A stretch of DNA of 64,000 nucleotides from Dyadobacter soli (GTDB lineage Bacteria > Bacteroidota > Bacteroidia > Cytophagales > Spirosomataceae). Shown here in pieces: positions 27,674 through 37,882 of the stretch (position 1 is the first letter of the stretch; every line of letters begins with the position of its first letter). Under the pieces are notes generated by a model that did not search any database, had not been told where the DNA came from, and saw only the letters and a list, made by a program, of their open reading frames with translations. Position numbers and translations under genes: made by a program. The stretch is taken from positions 62,001 to 126,000 of the forward strand of contig NZ_FNAN01000007.1 of the NCBI RefSeq assembly GCF_900101885.1, in the 5' to 3' direction.

Positions 27674-28390
27674 ATGACTGAAAGAGAACCAGGAATCGAA
27701 CGCTTGTATCCGTCGATATTCGGAAGAATGGCAACCCGTTATTATTATCTTCGCCAACTTCGCCAGGCTATTGAGGATGTTATTCAAACTTTTGTGGCGC
27801 GCGATTCAAGAAGCTTGACTTTGGCCGACTACGGTTGTGGAAACAAACCGTACGAATCATTGGTAGCACCATTCGTTCACAAGTACATCGGCATTGACCT
27901 GCCCGGAAACAAGGTCGCCGATATTTTCATTTCTCCCGAGGGGCGGATCGAACTGCCCGACGAAAGCCTCGACGTAGTATTGTCGACCCAGGCGCTGGAA
28001 CACGTCGTAAACCCGACAGCTTACCTCCAAGAGGCCCTGAGAGTACTCAAAACCGACGGCCAGCTCATCCTGAGCACGCACGGCTACTGGATGTTCCACC
28101 CCGATCCGACCGATTTCTGGCGCTGGACTTCTACCGGCCTGAAAAAAGTGGTAACCGACGCCGGCTTTGAAGTAATCCATTTCAGAGGAATCATCGGACG
28201 GGCGGCAATGGGCCTGCAACTTTTCCAGGATGGCTTCACCTTTGCACTCCCGAAATTTATGCGCCCAGTGCTCGCAATTATCTTTCAGCCCCTCATTTAC
28301 TTTTTTGACAAGATTTTTTCGCAAGACGGCAAGAATTCCGACGCCTGCACCTATATTCTCGTAGCGAGAAAGAACGCTCCGAAAGCGTAA
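27674..28390 (+). CDS. Class I SAM-dependent methyltransferase
   Basis: 238 aa from the chosen ATG (an in-frame start at 27614 is unlikely because its N-terminus is unlike the family). The SAM-binding motif is LADYGCGNKP; then come YIGIDLPGN, VVLSTQALEHV and a LSTHGYWMFHPDP segment, as in methyltransferase-11 proteins found in surface-glycan clusters. A C-terminal hydrophobic patch (about 200-220) may associate with the membrane. It precedes the flippase gene by 48 bp, so they are probably co-transcribed. The substrate, possibly a lipid-linked sugar, is inferred. Confidence 0.82.
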   Translation: MTEREPGIERLYPSIFGRMATRYYYLRQLRQAIEDVIQTFVARDSRSLTLADYGCGNKPYESLVAPFVHKYIGIDLPGNKVADIFISPEGRIELPDESLDVVLSTQALEHVVNPTAYLQEALRVLKTDGQLILSTHGYWMFHPDPTDFWRWTSTGLKKVVTDAGFEVIHFRGIIGRAAMGLQLFQDGFTFALPKFMRPVLAIIFQPLIYFFDKIFSQDGKNSDACTYILVARKNAPKA

Positions 28391-28438
28391 CGGTTTGTTC
28401 CCCTGCCCGGGGCGGGCATGTGCTAAAAATTATAGAAA

Positions 28439-29902
28439 ATGCGGGTTGACCAAGAAATCAAGAGGGGGACTTTTTTTGTTTTTATTTCAAAATACAGCAA
28501 CATACTGATCGGGCTGGTAATCAATTCGATACTGGCCAGATTTTTATCCCCCAATGAATACGGAATCGTCGGCGTCGTGACCGTATTCATTACCTTTTTC
28601 AGCATCCTGGGCGACATTGGCGTAGGTACGGCCATCGTCCAGAACCGCAATCTGACCGGAAAGGACATTTCCGATATTTTCAAGATCAATATTTTACTCA
28701 GCACCTGCCTCGGGCTTGCATTCTTCCTGTTGTCGTACGGCATTGCCTGGTTTTATGAAAGCGACATCTACATACGGATCGGCCAGCTGCTGGCTATCAG
28801 CGTATTTTTCAGTTCCATGTCGGGCGTACCGCGGAGCCTGCTCATGCGGGATAAGTCCTTCAAGCTGCTGGGCGCGATAGAAATTACGTCTAACATCACC
28901 ACCGGATTGCTGGTGGTGTTCCTCGCCATGAAAGGCAACAGCTACTATTCGATCGTCTGGCGATCGATCCTTTCGAGCATGATGACTTTCACGCTATGCC
29001 TGTATTTTTCCAGACTCAGACTGGTGCAAGGTTTCGGCTTCGGCGGGTTCCGGAAAATCGCCCGGTACTCGGGTTTCCAGTTTGCATTCAATTTTATCAA
29101 TTACTTTTCGCGTAACCTGGACAACATCCTGATCGGCAAGTTCATGGGCAACCAGAACCTGGGGATTTACAGCCAGTCGTACCAGCTTATGATGTACCCG
29201 GTGGCTAACCTCACGCACGTGATCACGCCCGTGCTGCACCCCGTGCTCGCGAGATTTGTGGACCAGCCGAAAATTATTTTCGAAGAGTATCTGAAGGTGG
29301 TGAATATCCTGGCGATGCTCGGTATCCCCATTTCGGTATTCGTGTTCTTCTCGTCGTCGGAAATTGTGTACCTGGTGCTGGGTTCCAAATGGATGGCGGT
29401 AGCCCCGGTGTTGCAGATATTCGGGGCGTCCATTTGGCTGCAAATGGTCAATTCAAGCGGAGGCGCCATATTCCAGTCCATGGGCCGCACGGATAAGCTA
29501 TTCAAAATGGGGATTCTAAGCACATTCACGACCGTTTCCGCGACGCTCCTCGGTATCCTCTACTTCCAATCCCTCACCTACACCGCCCTTTGCATTTCAC
29601 TGGCAATCGTTTTGAATTTCACGATTGTATATTACGTACTGATCAGCAGGATCCTGAACAGCAGCTTTACCCGGTTTCTGAAAGTGATCGCGAAGCACAT
29701 GAAAATGGCGGCGGCGCTTATAGTACTGCTATACCTGGTGCAGGTTTTCGTTAATTTCAAGCAGGATAATGCAAACCTCATTTACGTGTTCGTGATCAAA
29801 GCGGCGGTCCTGGGCATTACCTTCCTGGCATTTCATTATGAAATGGTGATGGGTATGGTCCAAAAAGTCTTCACGAACGTATCGGCGAGGATCAGGTCGT
29901 AG
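28439..29902 (+). CDS. Oligosaccharide flippase (Wzx/MOP family)
   Basis: 487 aa with 12 to 14 hydrophobic helices across its length. It starts with KRGTFFVFISKYSNILIGL and has SPNEYGIVGVVTVF and FNFINYFSRNLDNILIGKFMG, the pattern of the Polysacc_synt_3 branch of the MOP superfamily. Such proteins move lipid-linked sugar units across the inner membrane for capsule, exopolysaccharide or O-antigen assembly. It follows the methyltransferase gene. Its last 11 bp overlap the 3' end of the MetF-like gene on the other strand. No polymerase or priming transferase lies in the window. Confidence 0.9.
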   Translation: MRVDQEIKRGTFFVFISKYSNILIGLVINSILARFLSPNEYGIVGVVTVFITFFSILGDIGVGTAIVQNRNLTGKDISDIFKINILLSTCLGLAFFLLSYGIAWFYESDIYIRIGQLLAISVFFSSMSGVPRSLLMRDKSFKLLGAIEITSNITTGLLVVFLAMKGNSYYSIVWRSILSSMMTFTLCLYFSRLRLVQGFGFGGFRKIARYSGFQFAFNFINYFSRNLDNILIGKFMGNQNLGIYSQSYQLMMYPVANLTHVITPVLHPVLARFVDQPKIIFEEYLKVVNILAMLGIPISVFVFFSSSEIVYLVLGSKWMAVAPVLQIFGASIWLQMVNSSGGAIFQSMGRTDKLFKMGILSTFTTVSATLLGILYFQSLTYTALCISLAIVLNFTIVYYVLISRILNSSFTRFLKVIAKHMKMAAALIVLLYLVQVFVNFKQDNANLIYVFVIKAAVLGITFLAFHYEMVMGMVQKVFTNVSARIRS

Positions 29903-30860
29903 GTCTGAACTCTTTCTGCGCACGTACCGACTGGCGCACGCCCTTATCCCTCAGCATTTGACTGATCTCGCTCGCCATGTAAACGGACGCTTCGATTTCC
30001 GCCTTACGGATGGCTACACTTTCGATATTGAAGCCGAAAGGAATGGAGCGCTGCATGCAGAATTCAGTGAGCTCGGAAGCGATGTCGAGACAGATATTGA
30101 CCGACCGTTCCAGAATATCCTCCGATTTCCGCAGATCTTCCTTCACATCGTCGGGCACGTTAATGCCAAGCCAGTCCATGAACTGCAATGTCTTTTCGGA
30201 ACCACAGGCCGTGATGGTGAAAATGATGGTAGGCGGCGTTATTTTCTGGCGGTCACAGCTAGCAGCGAGATCTTCGATCACCTGCTTGGCATATCCGATA
30301 TTGAAAACGCATTGTGAAATAAAGTACGACACCCCGCATTCCATCTTGTCCAGAATGCGCACGTCTTCGTCTTGCAGCAGCTTGTGACGTTCGGGGATAG
30401 TCACGGCGCCGATCACGGAAGTTTCTTCGTTCTCCCGCCAGATCCTATAAGCTTCGGGCAGGCTCGTCCTGACCGGAAAATCCGGCGCAGGCACGCCTAC
30501 AAAAACCGGATAGAAACTTTGTTTGTGCAATGCATCCAGCCATTCGGACAACTCCTCGCCCGAAAACTTGCCGGCGGGACGGTAAATGATCTTCGGAACA
30601 TCGAGCGAGCCCAGGTATTCCGAGGCGAAAACGAACGGATCGAGCGAGTTCATGAATGGGAACGGCCTTTCTTCTTTCGTGCGGGCCGATTCGTCCTGCA
30701 CGTCATATACAACCAGCGCGTCGATATCCAGGGCCGACAACCGGGCAATGGTCTTTTCGGCGATCTCGGCTACGCGTTCAACAGTGGTGTCGGCTTTGGG
30801 CGGCGTGATACCGTAAAGCACCACTCCGGATTCCCGGGATTTGATCTTGTTCAGAAACAT
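29892..30860 (-). CDS. Divergent methylenetetrahydrofolate reductase-like protein
   Basis: 322 aa, predicted TIM barrel. It resembles MetF (PF02219) in order of elements: a start ending GITPPK where MetF has FEFFPPK, then VVYDVQDES, FVGVPAPD, VIGAVTIPERH and YFISQCVFN. The similarity to E. coli MetF is weak, so the activity may be 5,10-methylene-THF reduction or a related folate/flavin reaction. It overlaps the flippase gene tail-to-tail by 11 bp and has no obvious operon partner. No -7 box was found in its upstream region. Confidence 0.68.
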   Translation of the reverse strand: MFLNKIKSRESGVVLYGITPPKADTTVERVAEIAEKTIARLSALDIDALVVYDVQDESARTKEERPFPFMNSLDPFVFASEYLGSLDVPKIIYRPAGKFSGEELSEWLDALHKQSFYPVFVGVPAPDFPVRTSLPEAYRIWRENEETSVIGAVTIPERHKLLQDEDVRILDKMECGVSYFISQCVFNIGYAKQVIEDLAASCDRQKITPPTIIFTITACGSEKTLQFMDWLGINVPDDVKEDLRKSEDILERSVNICLDIASELTEFCMQRSIPFGFNIESVAIRKAEIEASVYMASEISQMLRDKGVRQSVRAQKEFRPTT

Positions 30861-31552
30861 GACATTACTTGTAATACGGCGTCCTGCCGCTTCATCTAAC
30901 GATTACCTGCTCGATGGACATCCCGCATACCGCCTGCATCTCTCGCGTCCATTCTCCAAACTAAACATCATTTTCTGGATTTATTACTACCCGATTAGCC
31001 TCCTCCGCATTTTTTTATTGTTCAGCGCCGTGGCAAAGCCCGGCTCCTCCCCCGCCCATTGCGTGTTCCTCGCGCCGATCGATCATCGGATACGCACCGG
31101 AAATTGCAACTTCAACACCGTTTACTTACGCAAATCAAACTTTTTCCATTGCTCGTGCAGGAATATCAAAAAAATAGCACTGCAACAAGAAACAAAGACT
31201 TTCAATAATTGTACTTTTTAAATATTAAACTTTTAGCAAAATTTCGCCTAAAAAGTGATTCTGCCCGGCGTGTTAAAAAATTTTCAGAAACAGGAAAGTG
31301 CGAGAGAAATGTTTCAATTATTCATACAAAAAACTTACTATCAGAACAATACACATTTTGGAAAGTATACGTTTCAATGTATTTCGACAAGAAGCCGGAG
31401 TATTTAATAGTGTTATAAATATAGTTTTACACCGACTTTTACGATAATTAATTTTCAATAAACTAGGTCATATTCACAATATTAATTTAATTATTTCAAG
31501 ATATAGAATGTATATTAATATATGACTAACACATTACTAAACGTCCTGTATT
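30861..31552. other. 692-bp intergenic region, AT-rich in its right half
   Basis: No convincing coding frame. The left part (to about 31130) has ordinary composition; from about 31180 it becomes strongly AT-rich with many short TA-steps. It separates the MetF-like gene from the T9SS cargo gene and presumably contains the promoters of both, but no full -33/-7 pair could be read with confidence. A small RNA cannot be excluded. Confidence 0.5.
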
Positions 31553-32638
31553 ATGAAAACACTTCACGCATTACTGCTGATTGTCGGGGCTGCTTTCTGC
31601 CCCGCAGTCGTGCTGGCCGACCCGTGTACATTAAGTGACGACCTGATTGAATTAAACAGTGTTTCAGCTTCGGGTGGAAATTGCATCGTCAACATCAAGT
31701 ATTCGTTTACACTTAAAAAAAATAATGGCAGCAAATTCGCATACGTCCACTTCTGGCTGACACCTGACTATTCCGGACACGATTACGGCAAAGGCCCTGA
31801 CGAGGACGACCTCGGAGATGTGTTGGCGACAATCGCCATAAGCACTGCCTCGCCGATCACATTACTGCCCGACTACGCCCCGGACGATAACATCACCCCG
31901 ATTTTCGCAGGTCTCACAGTGAGTGAAACCGACCTTGGCGGCGGCAATTTCAGGATCAGCATCGACAATATCCAGCTGCTGGTGCCCAACGCCTGCACTG
32001 AGCTGCCGGAGATTGTGGCCGACGTATGGGCTACGCAATCCAATGATAAAGAGACTCCTCCCGTACATTGCGTTCTCAAAGGCGGGAACGTCAAGCTGCC
32101 CGTAACGTTGGCCCGATTCAACGGCACGCTGCTCGACAATGCCATCAGCCTTTCATGGACTACCACCGAACAAACCGGCAGCCGCCATTTCGACGTCGAA
32201 AGGAGCGCCGATGCCCGGGAATTTGCCCAGGTAGGCCGCGTGGAAGTGCGTGGAGACTCGCGGGTAGCTCAGCGTTACCAGTTTACCGACGCGACACCCC
32301 TGCCGGGAATGAATTACTACCGGTTACGGGTCGCCGACCTGGATGGAACGTCTGAAATTTCGCGGCTAGTGGCAGTAGACAATGCGGCCGGAAGCGTCGC
32401 ATTCGAATTGCTGGGGAATCCGGCATCCAGCCGCGAGATCAGGTTTTTGCTGAAAAACGAAGATGCCTCGGCTATCCGGCTTTATGATTTGTCGGGAAGG
32501 GCCGTGCGCTTTTCATTGAATCGATCCGGGAACGAGTTCGTGTTGAAACCCGGCAACCAGTTGCCCGCGGGTTTGTACGTCCTCTCGCTCCGGGGTATGA
32601 ATGCGGGCGCCCGTGCCAAAAGGGTCCTCGTTCCATAA
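31553..32638 (+). CDS. Secreted protein with T9SS-type C-terminal sorting domain
   Basis: 361 aa. A signal peptide (1-22, ending VLA) is followed by a Cys-containing beta-rich domain (about 25-180) that I do not recognise. A linker LPVTLARFNGTLL leads into a fibronectin-like module (SLSWTTTEQTGSRHFDVERS) and then a C-terminal sorting domain with DLSGRAV and LPAGLYVLSL. T9SS exports such cargo across the outer membrane and cleaves this domain. A near-perfect terminator lies downstream, so it is probably monocistronic. Function of the N-terminal domain is unknown. Confidence 0.82.
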   Translation: MKTLHALLLIVGAAFCPAVVLADPCTLSDDLIELNSVSASGGNCIVNIKYSFTLKKNNGSKFAYVHFWLTPDYSGHDYGKGPDEDDLGDVLATIAISTASPITLLPDYAPDDNITPIFAGLTVSETDLGGGNFRISIDNIQLLVPNACTELPEIVADVWATQSNDKETPPVHCVLKGGNVKLPVTLARFNGTLLDNAISLSWTTTEQTGSRHFDVERSADAREFAQVGRVEVRGDSRVAQRYQFTDATPLPGMNYYRLRVADLDGTSEISRLVAVDNAAGSVAFELLGNPASSREIRFLLKNEDASAIRLYDLSGRAVRFSLNRSGNEFVLKPGNQLPAGLYVLSLRGMNAGARAKRVLVP

Positions 32639-33069
32639 CACGACGATAACCCCTGAAACCGATAGAGGATCGAAATCACGGGGGATTTTGAGCAGTAGTG
32701 GCTGAAAGGCTGCTACTGTTTTTTTATGCCCGATGCAATCGTTTGTAACCTCCCGGCACTCCGTGAAAGGTGGATTTTAATCTTAATTTAAGGTCATTTT
32801 AACCCCGTTTAAATCTGCACTAGCCTCTTTTGGATTATATTTTTTAAAAATATTAATATCCCTCTCACCCTAACATCAATGCGAATGACGCCCGCCCGAC
32901 AGCGCACAGGCGAAGAATTCGCTGTGGTTGGACATTACTAAAACCTGAAATTATTAATTAACCTGTTTGAACCCTATGATGCAAATCCGCTCTCCTGTGC
33001 ACCCCGCACGGACCACCCTCCACGTAATTTTTAAAACAAAACGCTTGATAAAAACTAACTAATTTCTAC
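32639..33069. promoter_or_regulatory. Upstream region of the SusC/SusD operon
   Basis: 431 bp without a gene. The first part holds the terminator of the preceding gene; the rest is AT-rich and must carry the SusC promoter. No exact TAnnTTTG with a suitably placed -33 TTG was found, nor a regulator gene nearby. Confidence 0.45.
32693..32725 (+). terminator. Rho-independent terminator with GAAA tetraloop
   Basis: A stem of 11 pairs (three of them G-T) between 32693-32703 and 32708-32718 closes on GAAA and is followed directly by seven T. It ends the T9SS cargo transcript. Confidence 0.82.
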
Positions 33070-36000
33070 ATGAAAAGTTATGTACAACCGCCCGTTCTCC
33101 GGTCGGGAGGGATTATGAAAATAGTCCTGCTAAACCTTTTGCTCCTGCTCTCACTCTGCCCCAACGCCAGCCAGGCTGCCGGATGGGCCGCCGATAAGAA
33201 GATTACCGGTAAAGTACTGGATTCCAAAGACGCGTCTCCCCTGCCTGGTGTGAACGTACTCATTAAAGGAACCGGCACGGGTACCACTACCGATGCCGAC
33301 GGAAATTACCAGCTCAATGTACCCAACGAATCCAGCATACTGGTATTCAGCTTTGTAGGATTTACAAGCCAGGAAGTCGCTGTGGGCAGCCAGTCGGTCA
33401 TCGACGTGAACCTCGCTTCCGACTCGAAGGCGCTCAACGAGGTAGTCGTGATCGGGTACGGTACCGTGCGCAAGTCGGACCTTACCGGCGCGGTGGCTAC
33501 CATTAAGGGTGAACAACTGATGGACAAGCCGGTACCCAACGTTTCCCAGGCGCTGCAAGGTAAAATTGCGGGTGTCGAGGTAAGCGTGAACAGCAATGCA
33601 CCGGGTGCGGCCGCCAAAGTACGCGTCCGCGGTATCGGCTCCATCAACTCCAACATCGACCCGCTTTACGTGGTGGACGGTGTGATCGGTGTGGATGGAA
33701 ACTCGATCAACCCGAACGACATTGCTTCGCTCGAAGTACTGAAAGACGCCTCATCGACAGCCATTTATGGTGCGCGGGGTGCTAACGGGGTAATCATGAT
33801 CACCACCAAACGCGGCCGCGCAGGTACCATGAAAGTTTCCTACGACGGCAATGTGAACGTGAGCGACCTCTACCGCCACGTGAAAACGCTAAATTCGGAC
33901 GAATTTGTAAAAGTATATAATGAAGCCTACGCCAACGGCACGAAATTCGATCCGGCGGGCGGGACCTGGGCTCCTCCTGCGGCGCTGAACCACACCAACT
34001 TTCCGCTGCTTTTCGACGCCAATGACAAGCCATTGTATAATACCAACTGGGAAAAAGAAACCTACAAGCCGGCTATTTCGACCACCCATTCATTGAATTT
34101 CCAGGGTGGTAACGACAAGACGCTGTTCAGCCTCTCGCTGGGTTATCTGAACCAGAACGGTCTGATGGTAACCTCAGGATTCAAGCGTTACAACCTCCGG
34201 TTCACGGTGGATACCGACATCAACAAATGGTTGAAAGTGGGCGGAAGCCTCTCGCTGATCAACAGCCGCCAGCGCATGGTATCCGATGGTAACGGCTCGT
34301 TGAACGTGCCCCGCATGGTGTCGGAAGAAGTGCCTATCGTGCCGGTTAAATATCCTGACGGCACATGGGCAGGTAACAACGACATCGCCGGACTCGAAGG
34401 CGGCCCTAACCCGGTGAATATCGCCAACAACCGTTACACGATCAATAACACGTTCCAGTCGCTCGGAAACACCTATTTGTTGTTCCACATTGCCAAAGAC
34501 CTGGATTTCAAAACCGACCTCGGCTTTAACCTGCAATCACAGAAAAACAATTATTTCTCTTCCCAAAACCTGGCGCACATGTCGGCCGACCAGGGCGGGG
34601 TTGCGAACATCCGCGGCTTCCTGAACACCTACTGGCAATCGGAAAACTATCTGACCTGGAACAAGACGATCAACCAGCGCCACCGGTTCACGGCATTGCT
34701 CGGGGCATCGTGGCAGCAATACAACCAGGAAACCGATTTCGTTGAGACCCAGAACTTTATCGACGACATTTTCCAATGGCATACATTGGGTTCAGGTTCT
34801 GTAAGAAGCTCCTCGACCTCTGGCGATTACAAATGGGCTATGAACTCGTATTTCGCCCGCGCGACTTACAACCTCGACGAGAAGTACCTTTTCACTGCGA
34901 CCGGCCGCTATGACGGTTCTTCGAAATTCGGTGCGAACAACAAGTATGCATTCTTCCCTTCGGTAGGTGCTGCATGGCGCGTGTCGGAAGAAGGCTTTTT
35001 GAAGGGCAACAAGTCGATTACCAATCTGAAAGTACGCGCGAGCTACGGGCTCTCAGGAAACCAGGAAATTGGTCAGTACCAATCTATTGCACAAATACAG
35101 CCGGGTACTACCAATCCAACGAGCACGGTTTTGAACGGCGCATTGCAATCGACTTTGCTGCCAAGCTACTTGGGTAACCCTAATTTGAAATGGGAGAGAT
35201 CGCTGCAATTCGATGCAGGTGTTGAATTGGGTCTGGGACAAAAAATCGACCTGACCGTTGACTACTACAACCGCGTTACGAAAGACCTGCTGCTCCAAGC
35301 GCCAATTCCATGGTCGGCCGGCCAGGTGAATGCGAATGTGTACCAAAACGTAGGTTCGGTCAGAAACTCGGGTTTCGAGGTGAGTTTGAATACGACGAAC
35401 ATCGAGACGCGTAACTTCTCCTGGACGACCAACTTCATTCTTACGACCAATGCGAACAAGATCCTGAAACTGAACAAGGGCAATGCCGACATTTTCCCCG
35501 GCCCCAACTTCCTTGGCCAGACCAACATCCTCCGCGTAGGCGAGCCGATCGGTTCGTTGTACGGTATGACGAGGCTCGGGACTTACAGCACCGACGAAGC
35601 AGCCCTGGCAGCCGAGCATAACCTGAAACCGGGCGACAGAAAGTATATCTACAATGCCGACGGAAGCAACTATTACAGCATTATCGGCCGCACGACGCCG
35701 AAATGGACGGGTAGTTTCAACAGTACCATGAAATACAAGGGCTTTGATTTCTCGTTCAACATCCGCTTTGTGGAAGGCCTGAATACCGCCGCGACATTCA
35801 AGCATTCGGTGGAAGACCGGCAGACCATCGCGAACAGCCTTGCTACCGTGCTGAACGCCTGGACGCCTACCAACCAGAATACGATGGTTTCGCAGGTGCG
35901 TAACTACAAATTCGCGCAGGATTCGCATTTCGATACCTGGTGGGTTGAGAACGGCTCGTTTATCCGCGGCCAGAACTTCATGCTCGGCTACTCGTTCAAC

Positions 36001-36213
36001 GATCCTGTTCTTGAAAAGCTGAGAATCGACCGTCTGCGCCTGTATGCAAGTGTTCAAAACCTGTTTGTGATTACAAAATACACCGGCTACGATCCCGAGG
36101 TGGATACGTTCGTTTCCGGCTACGGTGCCAACACCGCGTTTTCACAAAACCTGGATTTCTTCGCCAATCCCCGTCCACGGGTTTGGAACCTGGGCTTGAC
36201 ACTTACTTTTTAA
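33070..36213 (+). CDS. SusC/RagA-family TonB-dependent outer-membrane receptor
   Basis: 1047 aa. A signal peptide (about 16-37) precedes a carboxypeptidase-D-like domain (KITGKVLDSKD, about 43-120), a plug with the family signature VRVRGIGS, PLYVVDGV and VLKDASSTAIYGARGANGVI (about 195-240), and a large barrel ending NLGLTLTF. SusC proteins import ligands bound by the SusD lid using TonB energy. SusD follows after 18 bp. There is no SusE/F, glycoside hydrolase or regulator next to it, so the nutrient could be glycan or peptide. The neighbour downstream is a metalloprotease. Confidence 0.95.
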   Translation: MKSYVQPPVLRSGGIMKIVLLNLLLLLSLCPNASQAAGWAADKKITGKVLDSKDASPLPGVNVLIKGTGTGTTTDADGNYQLNVPNESSILVFSFVGFTSQEVAVGSQSVIDVNLASDSKALNEVVVIGYGTVRKSDLTGAVATIKGEQLMDKPVPNVSQALQGKIAGVEVSVNSNAPGAAAKVRVRGIGSINSNIDPLYVVDGVIGVDGNSINPNDIASLEVLKDASSTAIYGARGANGVIMITTKRGRAGTMKVSYDGNVNVSDLYRHVKTLNSDEFVKVYNEAYANGTKFDPAGGTWAPPAALNHTNFPLLFDANDKPLYNTNWEKETYKPAISTTHSLNFQGGNDKTLFSLSLGYLNQNGLMVTSGFKRYNLRFTVDTDINKWLKVGGSLSLINSRQRMVSDGNGSLNVPRMVSEEVPIVPVKYPDGTWAGNNDIAGLEGGPNPVNIANNRYTINNTFQSLGNTYLLFHIAKDLDFKTDLGFNLQSQKNNYFSSQNLAHMSADQGGVANIRGFLNTYWQSENYLTWNKTINQRHRFTALLGASWQQYNQETDFVETQNFIDDIFQWHTLGSGSVRSSSTSGDYKWAMNSYFARATYNLDEKYLFTATGRYDGSSKFGANNKYAFFPSVGAAWRVSEEGFLKGNKSITNLKVRASYGLSGNQEIGQYQSIAQIQPGTTNPTSTVLNGALQSTLLPSYLGNPNLKWERSLQFDAGVELGLGQKIDLTVDYYNRVTKDLLLQAPIPWSAGQVNANVYQNVGSVRNSGFEVSLNTTNIETRNFSWTTNFILTTNANKILKLNKGNADIFPGPNFLGQTNILRVGEPIGSLYGMTRLGTYSTDEAALAAEHNLKPGDRKYIYNADGSNYYSIIGRTTPKWTGSFNSTMKYKGFDFSFNIRFVEGLNTAATFKHSVEDRQTIANSLATVLNAWTPTNQNTMVSQVRNYKFAQDSHFDTWWVENGSFIRGQNFMLGYSFNDPVLEKLRIDRLRLYASVQNLFVITKYTGYDPEVDTFVSGYGANTAFSQNLDFFANPRPRVWNLGLTLTF

Positions 36214-36231
36214 ACCGCAATTACAACAGAT

Positions 36232-37740
36232 ATGAAAGTGCTGAAAAATATAATGCTGGCAGCGTCATTGCTGACCATGGGCTCCTGTTCGGATTTTCTC
36301 GAAGAGAACCCGACAGGCTTCCTGACGCCCGAATCGGAGGCATCCAGCAGCAAAGTGGCGCGTGCGTATGCCAATTCCGCCTACGTCAATTTGCAGGGGC
36401 TTCTGGCCGGACAACCGGCTTCCTATGGCGGAAATACCTACAATTTGCTTGAATTCATGACCGGCAAGGCCAACAGCGACCTCGGCCAGACGGGATTTGT
36501 GAATTACCAGAACCTGGGTTACACCAATACCTCGTTCTATTTCGATACCTGGTGGCAGCAAATGTACCTCGGGGTGGGCGCTTGTAACCTTGCGCTGGAA
36601 AGCATTCCGGATATCAATGCAGCGGGACTGACCGACGAAGCGAAAAACAATATGCTCGCGGAAGTGCATATGTTACGTGCATTGTACTACTTCTACCTCG
36701 TGCGGATGTACGGCGCGGTACCGGCGGTGACCACGCCTCCGAGAGACCTCGACCTGAATGTTGCCCGTACCCCGGCGAAGGACATTTACGACAAGATCAT
36801 CATCCCCGACCTGCTCGCTGCCGAGGCTTCTACTCTGCCTTGGTCGAACACGACGGGTAATGTATCGATGTCGGCGGTGGAATCGCTTCTGGCTGATGTG
36901 TACCTTACTTACGCGGGCGCGGCGATCAACGGCGGCCAGCAGTATTATGCGGAGTCGGCCAAGCGCTCTTTGAATGTGATCCAGAAAGGCGGCTATTCGC
37001 TTTTCAAGAATTACACCGATATGATCAACCCGGTCAACAAGAACCTGGGCGAGTTTATTTTCCAGGTACAATTTGCAGCCAGCGTTCCGCTTACGAACCC
37101 GCTCACGCCGCTGACCATCCCGAACTATTCCGGTATTTCGAAGTATGCGGATGAATACGGTTCGGTGTACCCGACGCCCGAGTTTATCAAGTCGTTCCCC
37201 AAGGGCGACAAGCGCGTGGAAGAGAAGCAATTCTTCTACACCACGGCACCGAGCATCAAGACCGGCCAGCCTGTGAAGTTCAAAAACACGTACATCTACA
37301 AGTGGTTCGATGCGAATGCGATCACGAATACGATCAAATCCGACCTGAACTACACATTGTACCGCCTCGCGGACGTGTACCTCATGTACGCGGAGGCGTC
37401 CAACCGCGCGGAAGGCGCGCCTAACGCCAAGGCGGTCGAGTACGTGAATGCGATCCGCACGCGTGCGAACCTGGCCCCCGTTTCGGGATTGAGCCAGGCG
37501 GCATTTGAGCAGGAAGTGTGGTCGCAGCGTTATTTCGAATTGTGTTTTGAAAACAAAATGTGGTTTGACATGATCCGTACCCGCAAAGTGCGCAACGACG
37601 TCACCGGTAACTGGGACAATTTTGTAGGTCACAAAACAGTTTTCGGCGCTACTTTCAGCGAAAAGCAACTGCTGTTCCCGGTACCGCGGCAGGAATCGGA
37701 TGTGAACCCGAATTTGCTGCCTAACAATCCTGGTTTTTAA
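36232..37740 (+). CDS. SusD/RagB-family surface lipoprotein
   Basis: 502 aa. The signal peptide ends in a lipobox (MGSC, C19) followed by SDFLEENP, the standard start of SusD proteins. The helical TPR core has EVHMLRALYYFYLVRMYGAVP and, near the C-terminus, YRLADVYLMYAEA, VEYVNAIRTRA and RYFELCFENKMWFDMIRT, all family hallmarks. It is anchored on the cell surface, where it captures ligand for the SusC barrel encoded just upstream. A strong terminator 57 bp later closes the two-gene operon. Confidence 0.95.
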   Translation: MKVLKNIMLAASLLTMGSCSDFLEENPTGFLTPESEASSSKVARAYANSAYVNLQGLLAGQPASYGGNTYNLLEFMTGKANSDLGQTGFVNYQNLGYTNTSFYFDTWWQQMYLGVGACNLALESIPDINAAGLTDEAKNNMLAEVHMLRALYYFYLVRMYGAVPAVTTPPRDLDLNVARTPAKDIYDKIIIPDLLAAEASTLPWSNTTGNVSMSAVESLLADVYLTYAGAAINGGQQYYAESAKRSLNVIQKGGYSLFKNYTDMINPVNKNLGEFIFQVQFAASVPLTNPLTPLTIPNYSGISKYADEYGSVYPTPEFIKSFPKGDKRVEEKQFFYTTAPSIKTGQPVKFKNTYIYKWFDANAITNTIKSDLNYTLYRLADVYLMYAEASNRAEGAPNAKAVEYVNAIRTRANLAPVSGLSQAAFEQEVWSQRYFELCFENKMWFDMIRTRKVRNDVTGNWDNFVGHKTVFGATFSEKQLLFPVPRQESDVNPNLLPNNPGF

Positions 37741-37796
37741 TGTAAAACAAGATAATACGGGCCGTATCGGAAAGCCCTATTCAGTAGTAAAAGCGG

Positions 37797-37829
37797 AAAC
37801 CGCCGGCTCAATGAGCCGGCGGTTTTTTT
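37797..37829 (+). terminator. Rho-independent terminator of the susCD operon
   Basis: A perfect 10-bp GC-rich stem (37800-37809 with 37813-37822), a 3-nt loop and seven T (37823-37829), preceded by an A-run. It clearly ends the susCD transcript. Confidence 0.9.
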
Positions 37830-37882
37830 GATTATATTTAACATAGAATTTGTTGCCAAGTGAACCCTAAGCTTGCACTACC

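Noticed and set aside
30841..31221. Open frame in the gap after the MetF-like gene
   Set aside because: Starts inside the MetF-like gene on the opposite strand, composition is irregular and no domain is visible.
35053..36057. 334-aa minus-strand frame inside the SusC gene
   Set aside because: Antisense shadow of a well-supported SusC barrel.
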